Of a stretch of 31,131 bases of DNA, positions 16,128 to 24,748 are shown piece after piece. The position numbers and the translations under genes are program-made. The notes beneath the pieces are model-generated. The model ran no database searches and had not been told where the DNA came from. It saw only the letters and a program-made list of their open reading frames with translations. Origin of the DNA: DASSWB01 sp035705495 (GTDB taxonomy: Bacteria > Bacteroidota > Bacteroidia > Flavobacteriales > Flavobacteriaceae). Numbering within the stretch: the stretch's first letter is position 1; each line of letters opens with the position of its first letter. The DNA is taken from contig DASSWB010000002.1 in assembly GCA_035705495.1 (NCBI GenBank), positions 1-31,131 on the forward strand. Reading direction: 5' to 3'.

Positions 16128-17432
16128 ATGAGTAGTATAGTAGCCATTGTAGGAAGGCCAAATGTAGGGAAATCAACTTTTTTCAACCGGTTGATCCAGA
16201 GAAGGGAAGCTATTGTAGATTCGGTTAGCGGAGTCACTCGTGATCGTCACTACGGAAAGTCGGACTGGAATGGTCGTGCTTTTTCTATTATTGATACCGG
16301 CGGATATGTGATAGGAAGTGATGATGTTTTCGAGGCTGAAATCGATAAACAAGTCGAATTGGCCATCGCGGAAGCAGATGCAATCATTTTTATGGTTGAT
16401 GTTGAAACCGGTGTAACCTCAATGGATGAAGATGTTGCGCAGCTTTTAAGAAAATCTCAGAAGCCCGTTTTTTTAACTGTAAATAAAGTCGATAATTCGA
16501 AGCGTCTGGAAAATGCGGTCGAATTTTATGCATTGGGATTGGGCGAATACTATCCAATTGCCAGTATCAGCGGAAGTGGAACCGGGGAATTGCTGGATGC
16601 CCTTATAGAATCTTTGCCGGTTGAAGAGGAAGAAGAGGAAGAAGAATTGCCAAGATTTGCCGTTGTTGGTCGGCCAAATGCTGGGAAATCATCGTTCATA
16701 AATGCGCTTATTGGCGAAGACCGATACATTGTAACCGATGTTGCCGGAACTACTCGTGATGCCATTGATACCCGATATAACCGCTTCGGATTCGAATTCA
16801 ATTTGGTTGATACCGCTGGAATCAGAAGAAAATCAAAAGTAAAAGAAGATATAGAATTTTACTCTGTAATGCGTTCTGTTAGGGCCATTGAACATTGTGA
16901 TGTTTGCTTAATTGTGATGGATGCACAACGAGGCTTTGACGGACAAGTTCAAAATATTTTTTGGTTGGCGGAAAGAAACCGAAAAGGAATTGTTATTCTC
17001 GTCAATAAATGGGATTTGTTGGAGAAAGAAACGCAAACGCTGAAAGAATACGAAGATAATATCCGAAGGGAAATTGCACCTTTTACAGATGTTCCAATCA
17101 TTTTTATATCAGCTTTGACCAAACAACGTATTTTTAAAGCCATAGAAACGGCGGTAGAAGTTTATAAAAATAGAAGTAAAAAAATTAAGACAAGTGTACT
17201 GAATGAAGTGATGCTTCCTATCATTGAAAATCAGCCCCCACCGGCCCTTAAAGGGAAATACGTGAAAATCAAATACTGTATGCAGTTGCCAACGCCGCAG
17301 CCACAATTCGCATTTTTTTGTAATTTGCCACAATATGTAAAGGAACCCTATAAAAGATTCATTGAAAATAAGTTACGAAAGGAATTCAATTTTACGGGAG
17401 TACCTGTTTCAGTGTATTTCAGAAAAAAATAA
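16128..17432 (+). CDS. der: GTPase Der (EngA), 50S assembly factor
   Basis: The protein has 434 residues with the diagnostic tandem GTPase domains. Domain 1 has GRPNVGKST (9-17), DTGG (56-59) and NKVD (119-122). Domain 2 has GRPNAGKSS (181-189), DTAG (228-231) and NKWD (293-296). A strongly acidic linker (EEEEEEEE, about 166-173) joins them, and the C-terminal KH-like domain (about 350-434) ends with FTGVPVSVYFRKK. Der is essential for large ribosomal subunit maturation. It ends at a terminator at 17451, so it is not expected to read through into the outer-membrane protein gene. Confidence 0.98.
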   Translation: MSSIVAIVGRPNVGKSTFFNRLIQRREAIVDSVSGVTRDRHYGKSDWNGRAFSIIDTGGYVIGSDDVFEAEIDKQVELAIAEADAIIFMVDVETGVTSMDEDVAQLLRKSQKPVFLTVNKVDNSKRLENAVEFYALGLGEYYPIASISGSGTGELLDALIESLPVEEEEEEEELPRFAVVGRPNAGKSSFINALIGEDRYIVTDVAGTTRDAIDTRYNRFGFEFNLVDTAGIRRKSKVKEDIEFYSVMRSVRAIEHCDVCLIVMDAQRGFDGQVQNIFWLAERNRKGIVILVNKWDLLEKETQTLKEYEDNIRREIAPFTDVPIIFISALTKQRIFKAIETAVEVYKNRSKKIKTSVLNEVMLPIIENQPPPALKGKYVKIKYCMQLPTPQPQFAFFCNLPQYVKEPYKRFIENKLRKEFNFTGVPVSVYFRKK

Positions 17433-17450
17433 GACGCAAATTTTGTATAG

Positions 17451-17478
17451 AATCCCTCTTTTGAGGGATTTTCTTGTT
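17451..17478 (+). terminator. Intrinsic terminator after der
   Basis: An 8-bp perfect stem, AATCCCTC (17451-17458) with GAGGGATT (17463-17470), has a TTTT loop and is followed by TTCTTGTTT. It lies 18 bases after the der stop codon. Confidence 0.83.
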
Positions 17479-17508
17479 TCAATTATTAGCATTTTAAGTA
17501 GAAGGGCT

Positions 17509-17516
17509 TAAATTTG
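17509..17516 (+). promoter_or_regulatory. Candidate -7 box (TAAATTTG) four bases from a start codon
   Basis: TAAATTTG is a perfect TAnnTTTG and is followed by CCAA and then the ATG at 17521. Transcription starting 5-8 bases after the box would begin at or next to the start codon, so the mRNA may be leaderless. The nearest TTG (17474-17476) is too far at 32 bases. Confidence 0.45.
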
Positions 17517-17520
17517 CCAA

Positions 17521-20295
17521 ATGAAAAAATTTTTCCTCCCTCTCATAATCCTTTTTATTTTACCGTTTACAGCACTTGCACAAGATTTCCAAATCACGGG
17601 AACCGTTTTGGAAAAGGGAACAAACCTGCCTTTGGAAGCTGCTACTGTTTATGTTGAAAAAGTCAAAGACAGCGCTTTGGTAACCTACACAATATCTGAT
17701 TTGGAAGGTAATTTCGTACTTGAAGGCAGTACGGAAGATGACCTCCGACTTTTAATTGCCTACACCGGTTTTGCTCCTTACTCTAAATTGATCCAAAGAG
17801 ACGCTGAGGCTGTGGATCTTGGAAATATTATTTTGGAACCAGTGAGTAGCGAATTAAGTGAAGTGACAATTACTGCCAACCGTGCGCCGGTAACAGTGAA
17901 AAATGATACACTCGAATTTAATGCGGCTTCATTCAATACGCGTCCCGATGCGAATCTTGAAGATGTAATGAAAAAATTACCGGGTGTTGAGGTCGATTCA
18001 CAGGGAAATATTACGGTGAACGGGAAACCGGTAACACGGATTCTGGTCAACGGAAAGGAGTTTTTTGGCAATGACCCCAAAATTGCGACCAAAAACCTTC
18101 CGAAGGAAATTATTGACAAAATACAGGTTGTAGATACCAAAACCAAAGCACAGGAATTTACGGGCGAAGAAGGTGACTCCGAGAATAAAACAATCAATAT
18201 AACCATCGACGAAGATAAAAGCAAAGGATATTTTAGTCGACTTACCGCTGGCGGAGGAACCGATGAACGCTATGAATTGAGCGGAATCGGAAATTACTTT
18301 AAAGACGAATTGCGGGTAAGTATCTTGGCAAGTTCAAACAACATCAATAGTTCAGGATTTAGTTTTGATGAAGTTTTTGATATGATGGGACGAAATGGTG
18401 GTGTGAGATCAATTTCAATGAGTGATAATGGCTCTTTCAGTATAAATGGAGCCAGTTTCGGGAGCGATGGCGGAATCACAAAATCTGAAACTGCAGGAGT
18501 CAATATCGTGAATGAATGGGATGGAAACAAGGATGCAAGCTTGAATTATTTTTACGGAAGAAATGATACCGAAACATACACGAAGTTGGAAAGAGAAAAT
18601 TTTCTTCCTGATTCCCGGTATTTTTTCGAATCTGAAAATAGTGGAAACTATGTAAATGATAGTCACCGTGCCAGTGCGACTTTTGAATTTGAACCCGATA
18701 CGTTGACCCGTATATCTTTTCAGCCGCGCTTTAACCATAACGACGGATTTTCCACTAATAATTCATTTGCTTCTTCATTGGATGAAAATGGAGACTTAAT
18801 CAATACCAGCGAAACATCGGATAACCAAGAATCACAGAACACCAATTTTTCCAGTTCTTTGAATTTTACCAAACGCTTTGGTGGCGAAGGTTCTTTTTTA
18901 AGTCTGAACTTCAGTAATTCGAACGAAGCAAGAAATAGTGAAAACAACTATTTTTCAGAAAGTAATTTTTTCGATTCTGGAATTACCGAGATTCAAGATC
19001 AATTTATTGATGAAGATCAAAAGGAGAATGAATACGAACTTGGAGCAAAAAAGAGAACTGTTCTGGGAAAAGATTTATTTTTGGATGTGTCTTACCAGTT
19101 TGAAACCCTTCGGGCGTCAAATAAACGTTCGGTTTTTGAATTCAGTGAAGCAACCCAAGATTACAGTATTTTCAATGATTTGCTAAGTAACGAATTTGAT
19201 TATATCAGTAACAAACATATTCCGAATGCCGGAATTAAGTATGAAGGCGAAAAATGGAATCTGAGTACGGAAGTCGGTAGTATTTTTACTTCATTGGAAG
19301 CAGAGAACATAGCTGCGCAAAATACTTTTAAAACCGATTATACCAATCTTTATTTGAGAGCTTACGCCAGATATGAGTTGAATAAATCAACAAATATCTA
19401 TCTTAATTACAACACAGATACAGAGGTTCCTAATATCAATCAATTGCAACCAGTTCCCAATATTACTGATCCTTTAAATATCATCGTGGGAAATCCAGAA
19501 TTGAAACCCGCATATTCGCATAGTTTCTACGGTGGTTTCAGAAAATTCGATATGGCCAAAAAATCTGGGCTATTCTCTTATTTTAATTTCAATATTAAGA
19601 ACAACAGCGTGGTTCCTGTAACAACTATTGACGAAGATTTGGTAAGAACCACCACCTATGCAAACGTTGACGGTGCCATCAATTCATATATGGGACTTCA
19701 TTACAACAAACGTTTTAAAAAGGAAAAAAGAGAGTTTCGTTATAGAATTGGGTTCTCTGGAAATTATAACAAGAATGTCGGTTTTACAAATGGCGAGAAA
19801 TATAATTCACAGCGGTTTACATTTCGTCCCGGAATAACTTTGGGTTATGAAATCGAGGAAATTATATCCATCAATCCTTCTTATAATTTGAGCTGGAACA
19901 ATACCAAATACAATTTCAATAGCGAGAGGGAAGAAAGTTATGCGAACCATTCAATTTCTATTGATGCCACTACTTACTGGCCAAAAAATGTAGTATTTGG
20001 TAATGATATTTCCTATAATCGCTACGGAAATGTGGCTCCTGGTTTTGAAAATTCATCGCTTCTTTGGAACGCCAGCTTAGGGTATAAATTCTGGAAAAAT
20101 AATGCCACACTGAAGATCAAAGTATATGATTTATTGAATGAAAATGTAAGCACTCAAAGAATGGTGGGAGACGATTACGTTCAGGACACCAATAGTTTGA
20201 TTTTGAAGCAGTATTTTATGCTAAGTTTTACCTATAAGTTCAGCAAGTTTGGTGGAAAGGATCCGAATGATGGAGGTGGATTTAGGATGTTTTAG
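17521..20295 (+). CDS. TonB-linked outer membrane beta-barrel protein
   Basis: The protein has 924 residues. A Sec signal ends at ALAQ (residue 21). Residues 23-105 form a carboxypeptidase-D-like regulatory domain (FQITGTVLEKGTNLPLEAAT). Residues about 110-235 form a plug-like domain, with DVMKKLPGVEVDSQGNITVN (148-167), GKEFFG and KEIIDKIQVVD. The rest, 240-924, alternates short strands and loops as a large outer-membrane barrel and ends with an aromatic residue (GGGFRMF). This layout fits the outer-membrane beta-barrel family (OMP_b-brl_3 type) of Bacteroidota, related to SusC/TonB receptors but lacking the full SusC length. No SusD partner is adjacent, so a glycan-uptake role is not supported; the cargo is unknown. 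It has its own promoter element and terminator-insulated position. Confidence 0.92.
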   Translation: MKKFFLPLIILFILPFTALAQDFQITGTVLEKGTNLPLEAATVYVEKVKDSALVTYTISDLEGNFVLEGSTEDDLRLLIAYTGFAPYSKLIQRDAEAVDLGNIILEPVSSELSEVTITANRAPVTVKNDTLEFNAASFNTRPDANLEDVMKKLPGVEVDSQGNITVNGKPVTRILVNGKEFFGNDPKIATKNLPKEIIDKIQVVDTKTKAQEFTGEEGDSENKTINITIDEDKSKGYFSRLTAGGGTDERYELSGIGNYFKDELRVSILASSNNINSSGFSFDEVFDMMGRNGGVRSISMSDNGSFSINGASFGSDGGITKSETAGVNIVNEWDGNKDASLNYFYGRNDTETYTKLERENFLPDSRYFFESENSGNYVNDSHRASATFEFEPDTLTRISFQPRFNHNDGFSTNNSFASSLDENGDLINTSETSDNQESQNTNFSSSLNFTKRFGGEGSFLSLNFSNSNEARNSENNYFSESNFFDSGITEIQDQFIDEDQKENEYELGAKKRTVLGKDLFLDVSYQFETLRASNKRSVFEFSEATQDYSIFNDLLSNEFDYISNKHIPNAGIKYEGEKWNLSTEVGSIFTSLEAENIAAQNTFKTDYTNLYLRAYARYELNKSTNIYLNYNTDTEVPNINQLQPVPNITDPLNIIVGNPELKPAYSHSFYGGFRKFDMAKKSGLFSYFNFNIKNNSVVPVTTIDEDLVRTTTYANVDGAINSYMGLHYNKRFKKEKREFRYRIGFSGNYNKNVGFTNGEKYNSQRFTFRPGITLGYEIEEIISINPSYNLSWNNTKYNFNSEREESYANHSISIDATTYWPKNVVFGNDISYNRYGNVAPGFENSSLLWNASLGYKFWKNNATLKIKVYDLLNENVSTQRMVGDDYVQDTNSLILKQYFMLSFTYKFSKFGGKDPNDGGGFRMF

Positions 20296-20362
20296 ATTTC
20301 TTTGAAATGCAAGTTAGCGGGATTGGGGCAAAGTTTGAGCTATTTGCGATATAGACATTTCT

Positions 20363-21385
20363 CTAATCCTGAAAAACTACATTATCGAGATTAATTTTTG
20401 ATAAACTATTTAAACTTCCGTCTTTCGTTTTAGTACTTCCGGCAAAATTATATATTTGCCCGTCTGATTTTATTTCAATTCCAAGTTCATCATCTCGCTC
20501 ATAAATTTTATAAGAGGTATTCTTGTTTATAAAATCTAAGAAACAACTATTATTCTTTTTCTGAAACTTGAAATCCGGATTCTTATAGATTGTTTCTATT
20601 GGAAAGAAAAATTCTACAGTTTGATCTTTTTTTACCAGAGCATAATTAAGAGTTCTATTATTGATATTATAAAGAATCATTTTTGTATCGTTTTCCGGAA
20701 TTGTAAATGACAATATTTTTTCAATTCCCTCTCGATCCATATCAATCGTTCTTGTTTTCTTTTCAATCATTTTTTCACCATTCCAAGTTTGTTCTGTCAG
20801 AATATTGAATGCGAAGTCTTTTTCTGTGGTAACTATTTTAATTGCTTTTGGTTTATTATTTTCTACTATGAATTCTGAAAATTCGTGCCAACAACATCCA
20901 GATTTTGTCATTGTATAAATTTTCTTTTTATTAGAATCAATTTGAAACATTCCGCAATATTCTTGTGCCAATCTTGTAAATGGAAGATTCAGATTGAATG
21001 AGTTCTTTTCTGCTAAAAAGATTTTGAATGAAGGTCCGCGGTAACAACTGTTCTGTCCATCCTCTATGGCAAAATCTTTTTTTCCATCAAAATTGAAATC
21101 ATCATATATTATGACACTTTGTTCTCCATCTGGTAGAGAAACTATATTGGCAAGAACTTCTCCACTATGAAGTGATAATGCAAGTTCTTTAGAATCGACT
21201 CTAATTCGTTTTTTATCTGTTTTTGTGTCGTAAATGGTAATTGATCCTTCGCTAAATACCTTTGAAGTATCGTTTATCACAACCTTTCCATAATAATCTT
21301 CAGAAAAATTAGCTACTAAAAATTCTGTTTGTGCGGAAGCAAGTTGGGTAAAAGAAAGGAATAATATTAGAAGAAGTATTTTCAT
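20363..21385 (-). CDS. Secreted protein, possibly XAC2610-like
   Basis: A 340-residue protein with a Sec signal ending at ASAQ (residue 19) and no membrane segment afterwards. Residues 90-175 carry a recognisable arrangement: a DxNxDGxxD-like loop (YDDFNFDGKKDFAI, 94-107), GPSFKIFLAEKNSFNLNLPF, a Cys at 144, and a late GCCWHEF (163-169) with paired cysteines. This resembles XAC2610-type proteins, which in Xanthomonas include a periplasmic inhibitor of a secreted peptidoglycan hydrolase. The resemblance is partial and covers only the middle third; the C-terminal half (180-340) is unfamiliar. No effector-like neighbour is present, so an immunity role is not supported here. The gene stands alone between the barrel gene and the TPM operon. 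Confidence 0.6.
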   Translation of the reverse strand: MKILLLILFLSFTQLASAQTEFLVANFSEDYYGKVVINDTSKVFSEGSITIYDTKTDKKRIRVDSKELALSLHSGEVLANIVSLPDGEQSVIIYDDFNFDGKKDFAIEDGQNSCYRGPSFKIFLAEKNSFNLNLPFTRLAQEYCGMFQIDSNKKKIYTMTKSGCCWHEFSEFIVENNKPKAIKIVTTEKDFAFNILTEQTWNGEKMIEKKTRTIDMDREGIEKILSFTIPENDTKMILYNINNRTLNYALVKKDQTVEFFFPIETIYKNPDFKFQKKNNSCFLDFINKNTSYKIYERDDELGIEIKSDGQIYNFAGSTKTKDGSLNSLSKINLDNVVFQD

Positions 21386-21516
21386 ATTACAATTTTTTTG
21401 AAAATGTCTTCCAGCATTGAATAAGCGATAAATTTGTCATTCACTCATTCCCACTTTTTCAATTGAAAAAAACACTGAATTGATAATTGGTTATTGCTCC
21501 ATACTAATTGCAAGGG

Positions 21517-22323
21517 TTACCAACTTCCGCCAGCACCACCACCGCCGAAGCCGCCGCCGCCAAAACCTCCACCAAATCCACCGCCGCCACCGAAGCCGCC
21601 GCCACCACCAAAACTGCCTCCACCGCCAAAGCCGCCACGACCTAAGCTGCTAAGAACAATGATATCCAGAAGGGAGCCGCCGCCCATAAGTCCGCCGCGA
21701 CCATTTCCGTTTCCACCACCGCGTCTGCTTGTTCTGGCAAGGGAAATCAGGAAAACAACAAAAATGATGAACATAACGATGAGGGAAAAAGGAATCGGAT
21801 TCGATCCTTCGGGCCTTGAGCCTTTAAAAGTTCCATTTAAAACCTGAAAAATGGCTGTCGTTCCTTGATCGAGCCCTGCATAATAATCACCTTTTTTAAA
21901 TTCTGGAAGAATTACATTTTCAACAATGTCTTTACTTCTGTAATCTGTCATATATTCTTCCAGGCCGTAACCGGTGGAGATCCATATTTCCCGATCTTCC
22001 TCAGAAAGTAAAACGAGTAAACCATTGTCCTTGTCAGATTGGCCAATTCCCCATTCGTGCGCCCATTCTGTTGCGTAGGTTCCAATATATTCTCCTTCCA
22101 AGGAATTGATGGTGATCACAACGATCTGTGTTGAAGTGGTATCGGCGTAATTAATCAGTTTTCGCTCCAACTGCTGTTCTTCTGCGGGAGAAAGTACATC
22201 TGCCTCATCGTAAACAGAAGTTTGTTCACTGGGTTTTGGCGGAATATCCCGTTGTGCAAATCCGTTTTGAAACAGAAATGTAAATACGAAAAGAAAAAGA
22301 AAAACAGTTTTAAAATTGGGCAT
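21517..22323 (-). CDS. TPM domain protein, exported, with membrane anchor and glycine-rich tail
   Basis: The protein has 268 residues. A Sec signal ends at GFAQ (residue 24). The TPM domain (about 36-160) includes SVYDEADVLSPAEEQQLERK, the strand TQIVVITINSLEG, DNGLLVLLSEEDREIWISTG and YGLEEYMTD. One membrane helix lies at 178-196 (FSLIVMFIIFVVFLISLA), followed by Arg residues and a tail of 67 residues dominated by Gly with Phe (202-268), ending in GGAGGSW. This is the YgcG layout, with the domain in the periplasm and the tail in the cytosol. TPM proteins have been linked to phosphatase activity in plants, but the bacterial role is unclear. It is the last gene of the M23-MerR-LemA-TPM operon. 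Confidence 0.9.
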   Translation of the reverse strand: MPNFKTVFLFLFVFTFLFQNGFAQRDIPPKPSEQTSVYDEADVLSPAEEQQLERKLINYADTTSTQIVVITINSLEGEYIGTYATEWAHEWGIGQSDKDNGLLVLLSEEDREIWISTGYGLEEYMTDYRSKDIVENVILPEFKKGDYYAGLDQGTTAIFQVLNGTFKGSRPEGSNPIPFSLIVMFIIFVVFLISLARTSRRGGGNGNGRGGLMGGGSLLDIIVLSSLGRGGFGGGGSFGGGGGFGGGGGFGGGFGGGGFGGGGAGGSW

Positions 22324-22328
22324 TTGGT

Positions 22329-22757
22329 CTAAGCTTTTGAAATATTATCCGAAAGTTCATTTTCATCTCCACGTTTCCAAGGAAAATGTTTTTGCAATTG
22401 CTCACCGGCCATGTTTATTCCGTCAAGCAGACCTTGTTTAAAATCGGATTTTTTAAATTGTTTTACGATAACATCTTTCGTACTTTCCCAGAAATCTTTC
22501 GGAACAGCTTTATTAATGCCCGTATCACCGTAGATCACAAAATTCCGATCTTCAACAGCAACGTAGATAAGCACTCCGTTTTTCTGTTTTGTTGCATCCA
22601 TCTTTAATTGATGGAAAACCTCCATCGCACGGTCAAATATTTCGGACGGACATTTTTTTTCAATATGAACCCTGATTTCCCCAGATGTCTGTTTTTCTGC
22701 CTGTCTTATGGCTTCAACAATTTCCTCTTCTTCAGCTGTAGTTAAAAATCCTTTCAT
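22329..22757 (-). CDS. TPM domain protein without signal or membrane anchor
   Basis: A 142-residue protein consisting almost entirely of one TPM domain: FLTTAEEEEIVEAIRQAEKQ, TSGEIRVHIEKKC (24-36), NGVLIYVAVEDRNFVIYGDT (60-79) and GINKAVPKDFW, ending with a helix and a polar tail (PWKRGDENEL). Unlike the neighbouring TPM protein it has no signal peptide or hydrophobic helix, so it appears cytosolic. It starts 7 bases after the LemA stop codon and ends 5 bases before the exported TPM gene, showing a tight operon. A cytosolic or membrane-inner-face partner of LemA or of the exported TPM protein is plausible but inferred. Confidence 0.9.
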   Translation of the reverse strand: MKGFLTTAEEEEIVEAIRQAEKQTSGEIRVHIEKKCPSEIFDRAMEVFHQLKMDATKQKNGVLIYVAVEDRNFVIYGDTGINKAVPKDFWESTKDVIVKQFKKSDFKQGLLDGINMAGEQLQKHFPWKRGDENELSDNISKA

Positions 22758-22764
22758 TTATTTC

Positions 22765-23364
22765 TTATTCAAAATCGAATTCCACTTCCGGTGCGTTTTC
22801 TGAACCTTCGTCGGCTTCATATCTTGGCATTTGGTCAAAACCATACATTCCGACGAAAATGTTGTTCGGGAACTTTCTAATATATTTATTGTAAACTGTC
22901 ACAGATTCATTATATCTGTTTCGGGCTACATTAATCCGGTTTTCTGTTCCTTCCAATTGAGATTGAAGTTGCAGGAAATTTTGATTCGCTTTTAAATCGG
23001 GATATCTTTCTACAGTGACCAATAATCTTGATAATGCAGATGAAACTTGACCTTGTGCAGCTTGAAACTGTTGCATTTGCGCTTCGGTCATATTGCTTGC
23101 ATCAACATTTACCGAAGTCGCTTTGGATCTAGCTTCAATAACATCGGTCAAAGTTCCTCTTTCAAATTCGGCAGCACCTTGTACTGTTTTTACAAGGTTG
23201 CTGATCAAATCATTTCTTCTTTGGTACGCGCTTTCAACATCCGCCCAAGTTTTTAATGCATCTTCTTGTTTTTCAACAGCAGTATTGTAAACGCCTGCCG
23301 TCAACATGTAAATTCCAATAATTACGACACCAATGATTATTACAGGTATGAGCCACTTTTTCAT
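22765..23364 (-). CDS. lemA: LemA family membrane protein
   Basis: The protein has 199 residues. One N-terminal membrane helix (about 5-24, IPVIIIGVVIIGIYMLT) is followed by a long alpha-helical bundle. The family core is clear: YNTAVEKQEDALKTWADVES, AYQRRNDLISNLVKTVQGAA (47-66), E-R-TLTDVIEARSKA, LSRLLVTVERYPDLKANQNF, LQSQLEGTENRINVARNRYN, and the end FPNNIFVGMYGF. LemA proteins have no assigned biochemical activity; the name comes from linkage to a sensor kinase in Pseudomonas. It starts one base after the MerR stop codon. Adjacent TPM genes are a recurrent LemA context. Confidence 0.96.
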   Translation of the reverse strand: MKKWLIPVIIIGVVIIGIYMLTAGVYNTAVEKQEDALKTWADVESAYQRRNDLISNLVKTVQGAAEFERGTLTDVIEARSKATSVNVDASNMTEAQMQQFQAAQGQVSSALSRLLVTVERYPDLKANQNFLQLQSQLEGTENRINVARNRYNESVTVYNKYIRKFPNNIFVGMYGFDQMPRYEADEGSENAPEVEFDFE

Positions 23365-23365
23365 A

Positions 23366-23695
23366 TTATAGTTGGTTTTTTAATTTTAATAATGTTGCTT
23401 TAACGGTTTCCAATTTACGAATAATCTCAAAATTCTTGAGACTTTTATTTTTTCCTTCTTTTAGATGAATTTTTGCGCCCTCTAGCGTAAATCCTCTTTC
23501 CTTGACCAAGTGATATATCAGTTGAAGGTTTTGAATATCTTCTTTCGTGAATTTCCGATTTCCCTTCGCATTTTTTTTTGGTTTTAAAACATCAAATTCT
23601 TTTTCCCAAAACCGGATCAATGATGCGTTTACCTTAAATGCATCTGCCACTTCTCCAATGCTGTAATACAATTTGTCGGGAAGCTCTACTTGCAT
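23366..23695 (-). CDS. Small MerR family transcriptional regulator
   Basis: A 109-residue protein. The MerR winged helix-turn-helix spans about 9-77: YYSIGEVADAFKVNASLIRF, WEKEFDVLKPKKNAKGNRKF, then TKEDIQNLQLIYHLVKERGF with TLEGAKIHL. The remaining 30 residues look like a short dimerisation helix (KNFEIIRKLETVKATLLKLK). There is no effector-binding domain, so it is likely to respond to cell state through partners or to act constitutively. Its ATG overlaps the M23 stop codon by one base (TAATG), indicating translational coupling, and LemA follows one base after its stop. It may autoregulate the operon; that is an inference from position only. Confidence 0.95.
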   Translation of the reverse strand: MQVELPDKLYYSIGEVADAFKVNASLIRFWEKEFDVLKPKKNAKGNRKFTKEDIQNLQLIYHLVKERGFTLEGAKIHLKEGKNKSLKNFEIIRKLETVKATLLKLKNQL

Positions 23696-24672
23696 TAATC
23701 GAGGGATTGGTTTTCTTCTTGCGCTTGTTTCACGATAACATCAAATTCTTCGGCAGTTAAATGTCCGTAATAGAAATTCAACGGATTGATGCGCTCGTTA
23801 TCCTTGAAAATTTCATAATGCAGATGCGGGCCTTGAGACCTGCCTGTGCTGCCCACGTATCCAATAATATCACCACGGGTCACTTTTTGTCCCACCCGTA
23901 CATTGTATTTGTACAAATGAGCATATAAACTTGTATACCCAAACCCATGATCTATTCGGATGTGATTCCCGTAACCGGAAGATCTATTGTCGGCTCTTCT
24001 TACCACGCCATCGCCAGTTGCGAAAACGGGTGTTCCACGCGGTGCCGAAAAATCCATTCCGTAATGAAATTTCCTTACTTTGGTAAAAGGATCACTTCTC
24101 CAGCCATAACCGGAAGCCATGCGTTTAAGATTTTCGTTTTTTACCGGTTGTATTGCGGGGATAGAAACCAAAAGTTTTTCCTTTTCCTCAGCAAGTTCTG
24201 CAATTTCATCCAAGGATTTTGATTGAACAACAATCTGCTTTGTCAAGACATCCATTCTTTTATGGGTTTGGATGATGAGTTCTGAATTTTCATAACCTTC
24301 ATGTTCCCGATAACGGTTTATACCACCAAAACCAGCTTTTCTCTGTTCCTCCGGAATCGGATTGGCTTCAAAATAAACCCTGTAAATATTATTGTCACGA
24401 TCTTCAATATCTGCCAAAACAGATTCCAACGTGCTCATTTTTTTGTTCAAGGCACCGTATTGAAGTTGCATATTTTCAAGTTCGCGTTCCAATGCTTTCT
24501 CCTTGGGAGTTTCAATTTGAGGTAAATTCAGATAAACTACCAATAGAAGAAAACCTGCAAGAAAAACAGCTAAAACCATTAAAAAAGCAAGTCCTATTCG
24601 CCGACCCTTTTTTCGCTCTATTTTCTTATAGGAAAGTGTTTCGCTATCGTAGTAATATTTAACCTTCGCCAT
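23695..24672 (-). CDS. M23 (LytM) family membrane-anchored peptidoglycan peptidase
   Basis: The protein has 325 residues. It has a cytosolic N-terminus (MAKVKYYYDSETLSYKKIER), one membrane helix at about 27-48, a coiled-coil region (about 57-90 and 135-168) and a LytM domain (about 180-300). The zinc and catalytic residues are intact: HYGMD (203-207), YAHL with His252, and HLH (283-285), so it should be an active endopeptidase cutting peptide crosslinks in peptidoglycan. This layout (helix, coiled coil, LytM) is the usual one in Bacteroidota homologues. It heads the operon with MerR, LemA and TPM genes and lies divergent from alaS. Confidence 0.95.
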   Translation of the reverse strand: MAKVKYYYDSETLSYKKIERKKGRRIGLAFLMVLAVFLAGFLLLVVYLNLPQIETPKEKALERELENMQLQYGALNKKMSTLESVLADIEDRDNNIYRVYFEANPIPEEQRKAGFGGINRYREHEGYENSELIIQTHKRMDVLTKQIVVQSKSLDEIAELAEEKEKLLVSIPAIQPVKNENLKRMASGYGWRSDPFTKVRKFHYGMDFSAPRGTPVFATGDGVVRRADNRSSGYGNHIRIDHGFGYTSLYAHLYKYNVRVGQKVTRGDIIGYVGSTGRSQGPHLHYEIFKDNERINPLNFYYGHLTAEEFDVIVKQAQEENQSLD

Positions 24673-24740
24673 AAATTAAATTATATTATTTTTGCATCAA
24701 ATCCAACCAAAAACAGGTCCAGATACCATTCGGAAACGAG

Positions 24741-24748
24741 CAAATATA
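24741..24748 (-). promoter_or_regulatory. Possible -7 box (TATATTTG) for the M23-MerR-LemA operon
   Basis: On the minus strand TATATTTG matches TAnnTTTG, 68 bases before the ATG at 24672. No TTG sits at the expected distance, and this AT-rich spacer could produce such a match by chance. Confidence 0.3.

Noticed and set aside
20296..20362. Transposon remnant between the barrel gene and the XAC2610-like gene
   Set aside because: No inverted repeats, target duplication or transposase fragment can be seen in these 67 bases.
21455..21470. Perfect palindrome TTTTTCAATTGAAAAA
   Set aside because: It is AT-rich with no loop; it may be chance, and is neither a convincing terminator nor an operator.
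21520..21650. Regular GGC/CCG repeats as a possible CRISPR array
   Set aside because: The repeats are codon-periodic with no spacers and lie inside a coding frame.
21494..21847. Proline-rich open frame on the plus strand (PPPPKPPPP-like)
   Set aside because: It is the complement of the glycine-repeat tail of the exported TPM protein; no signal, motif or promoter supports it.
24687..24694. TATTTTTG as a -7 box for alaS
   Set aside because: It lies 106 bases before the ATG, close to the divergent M23 start, with no TTG at proper spacing.
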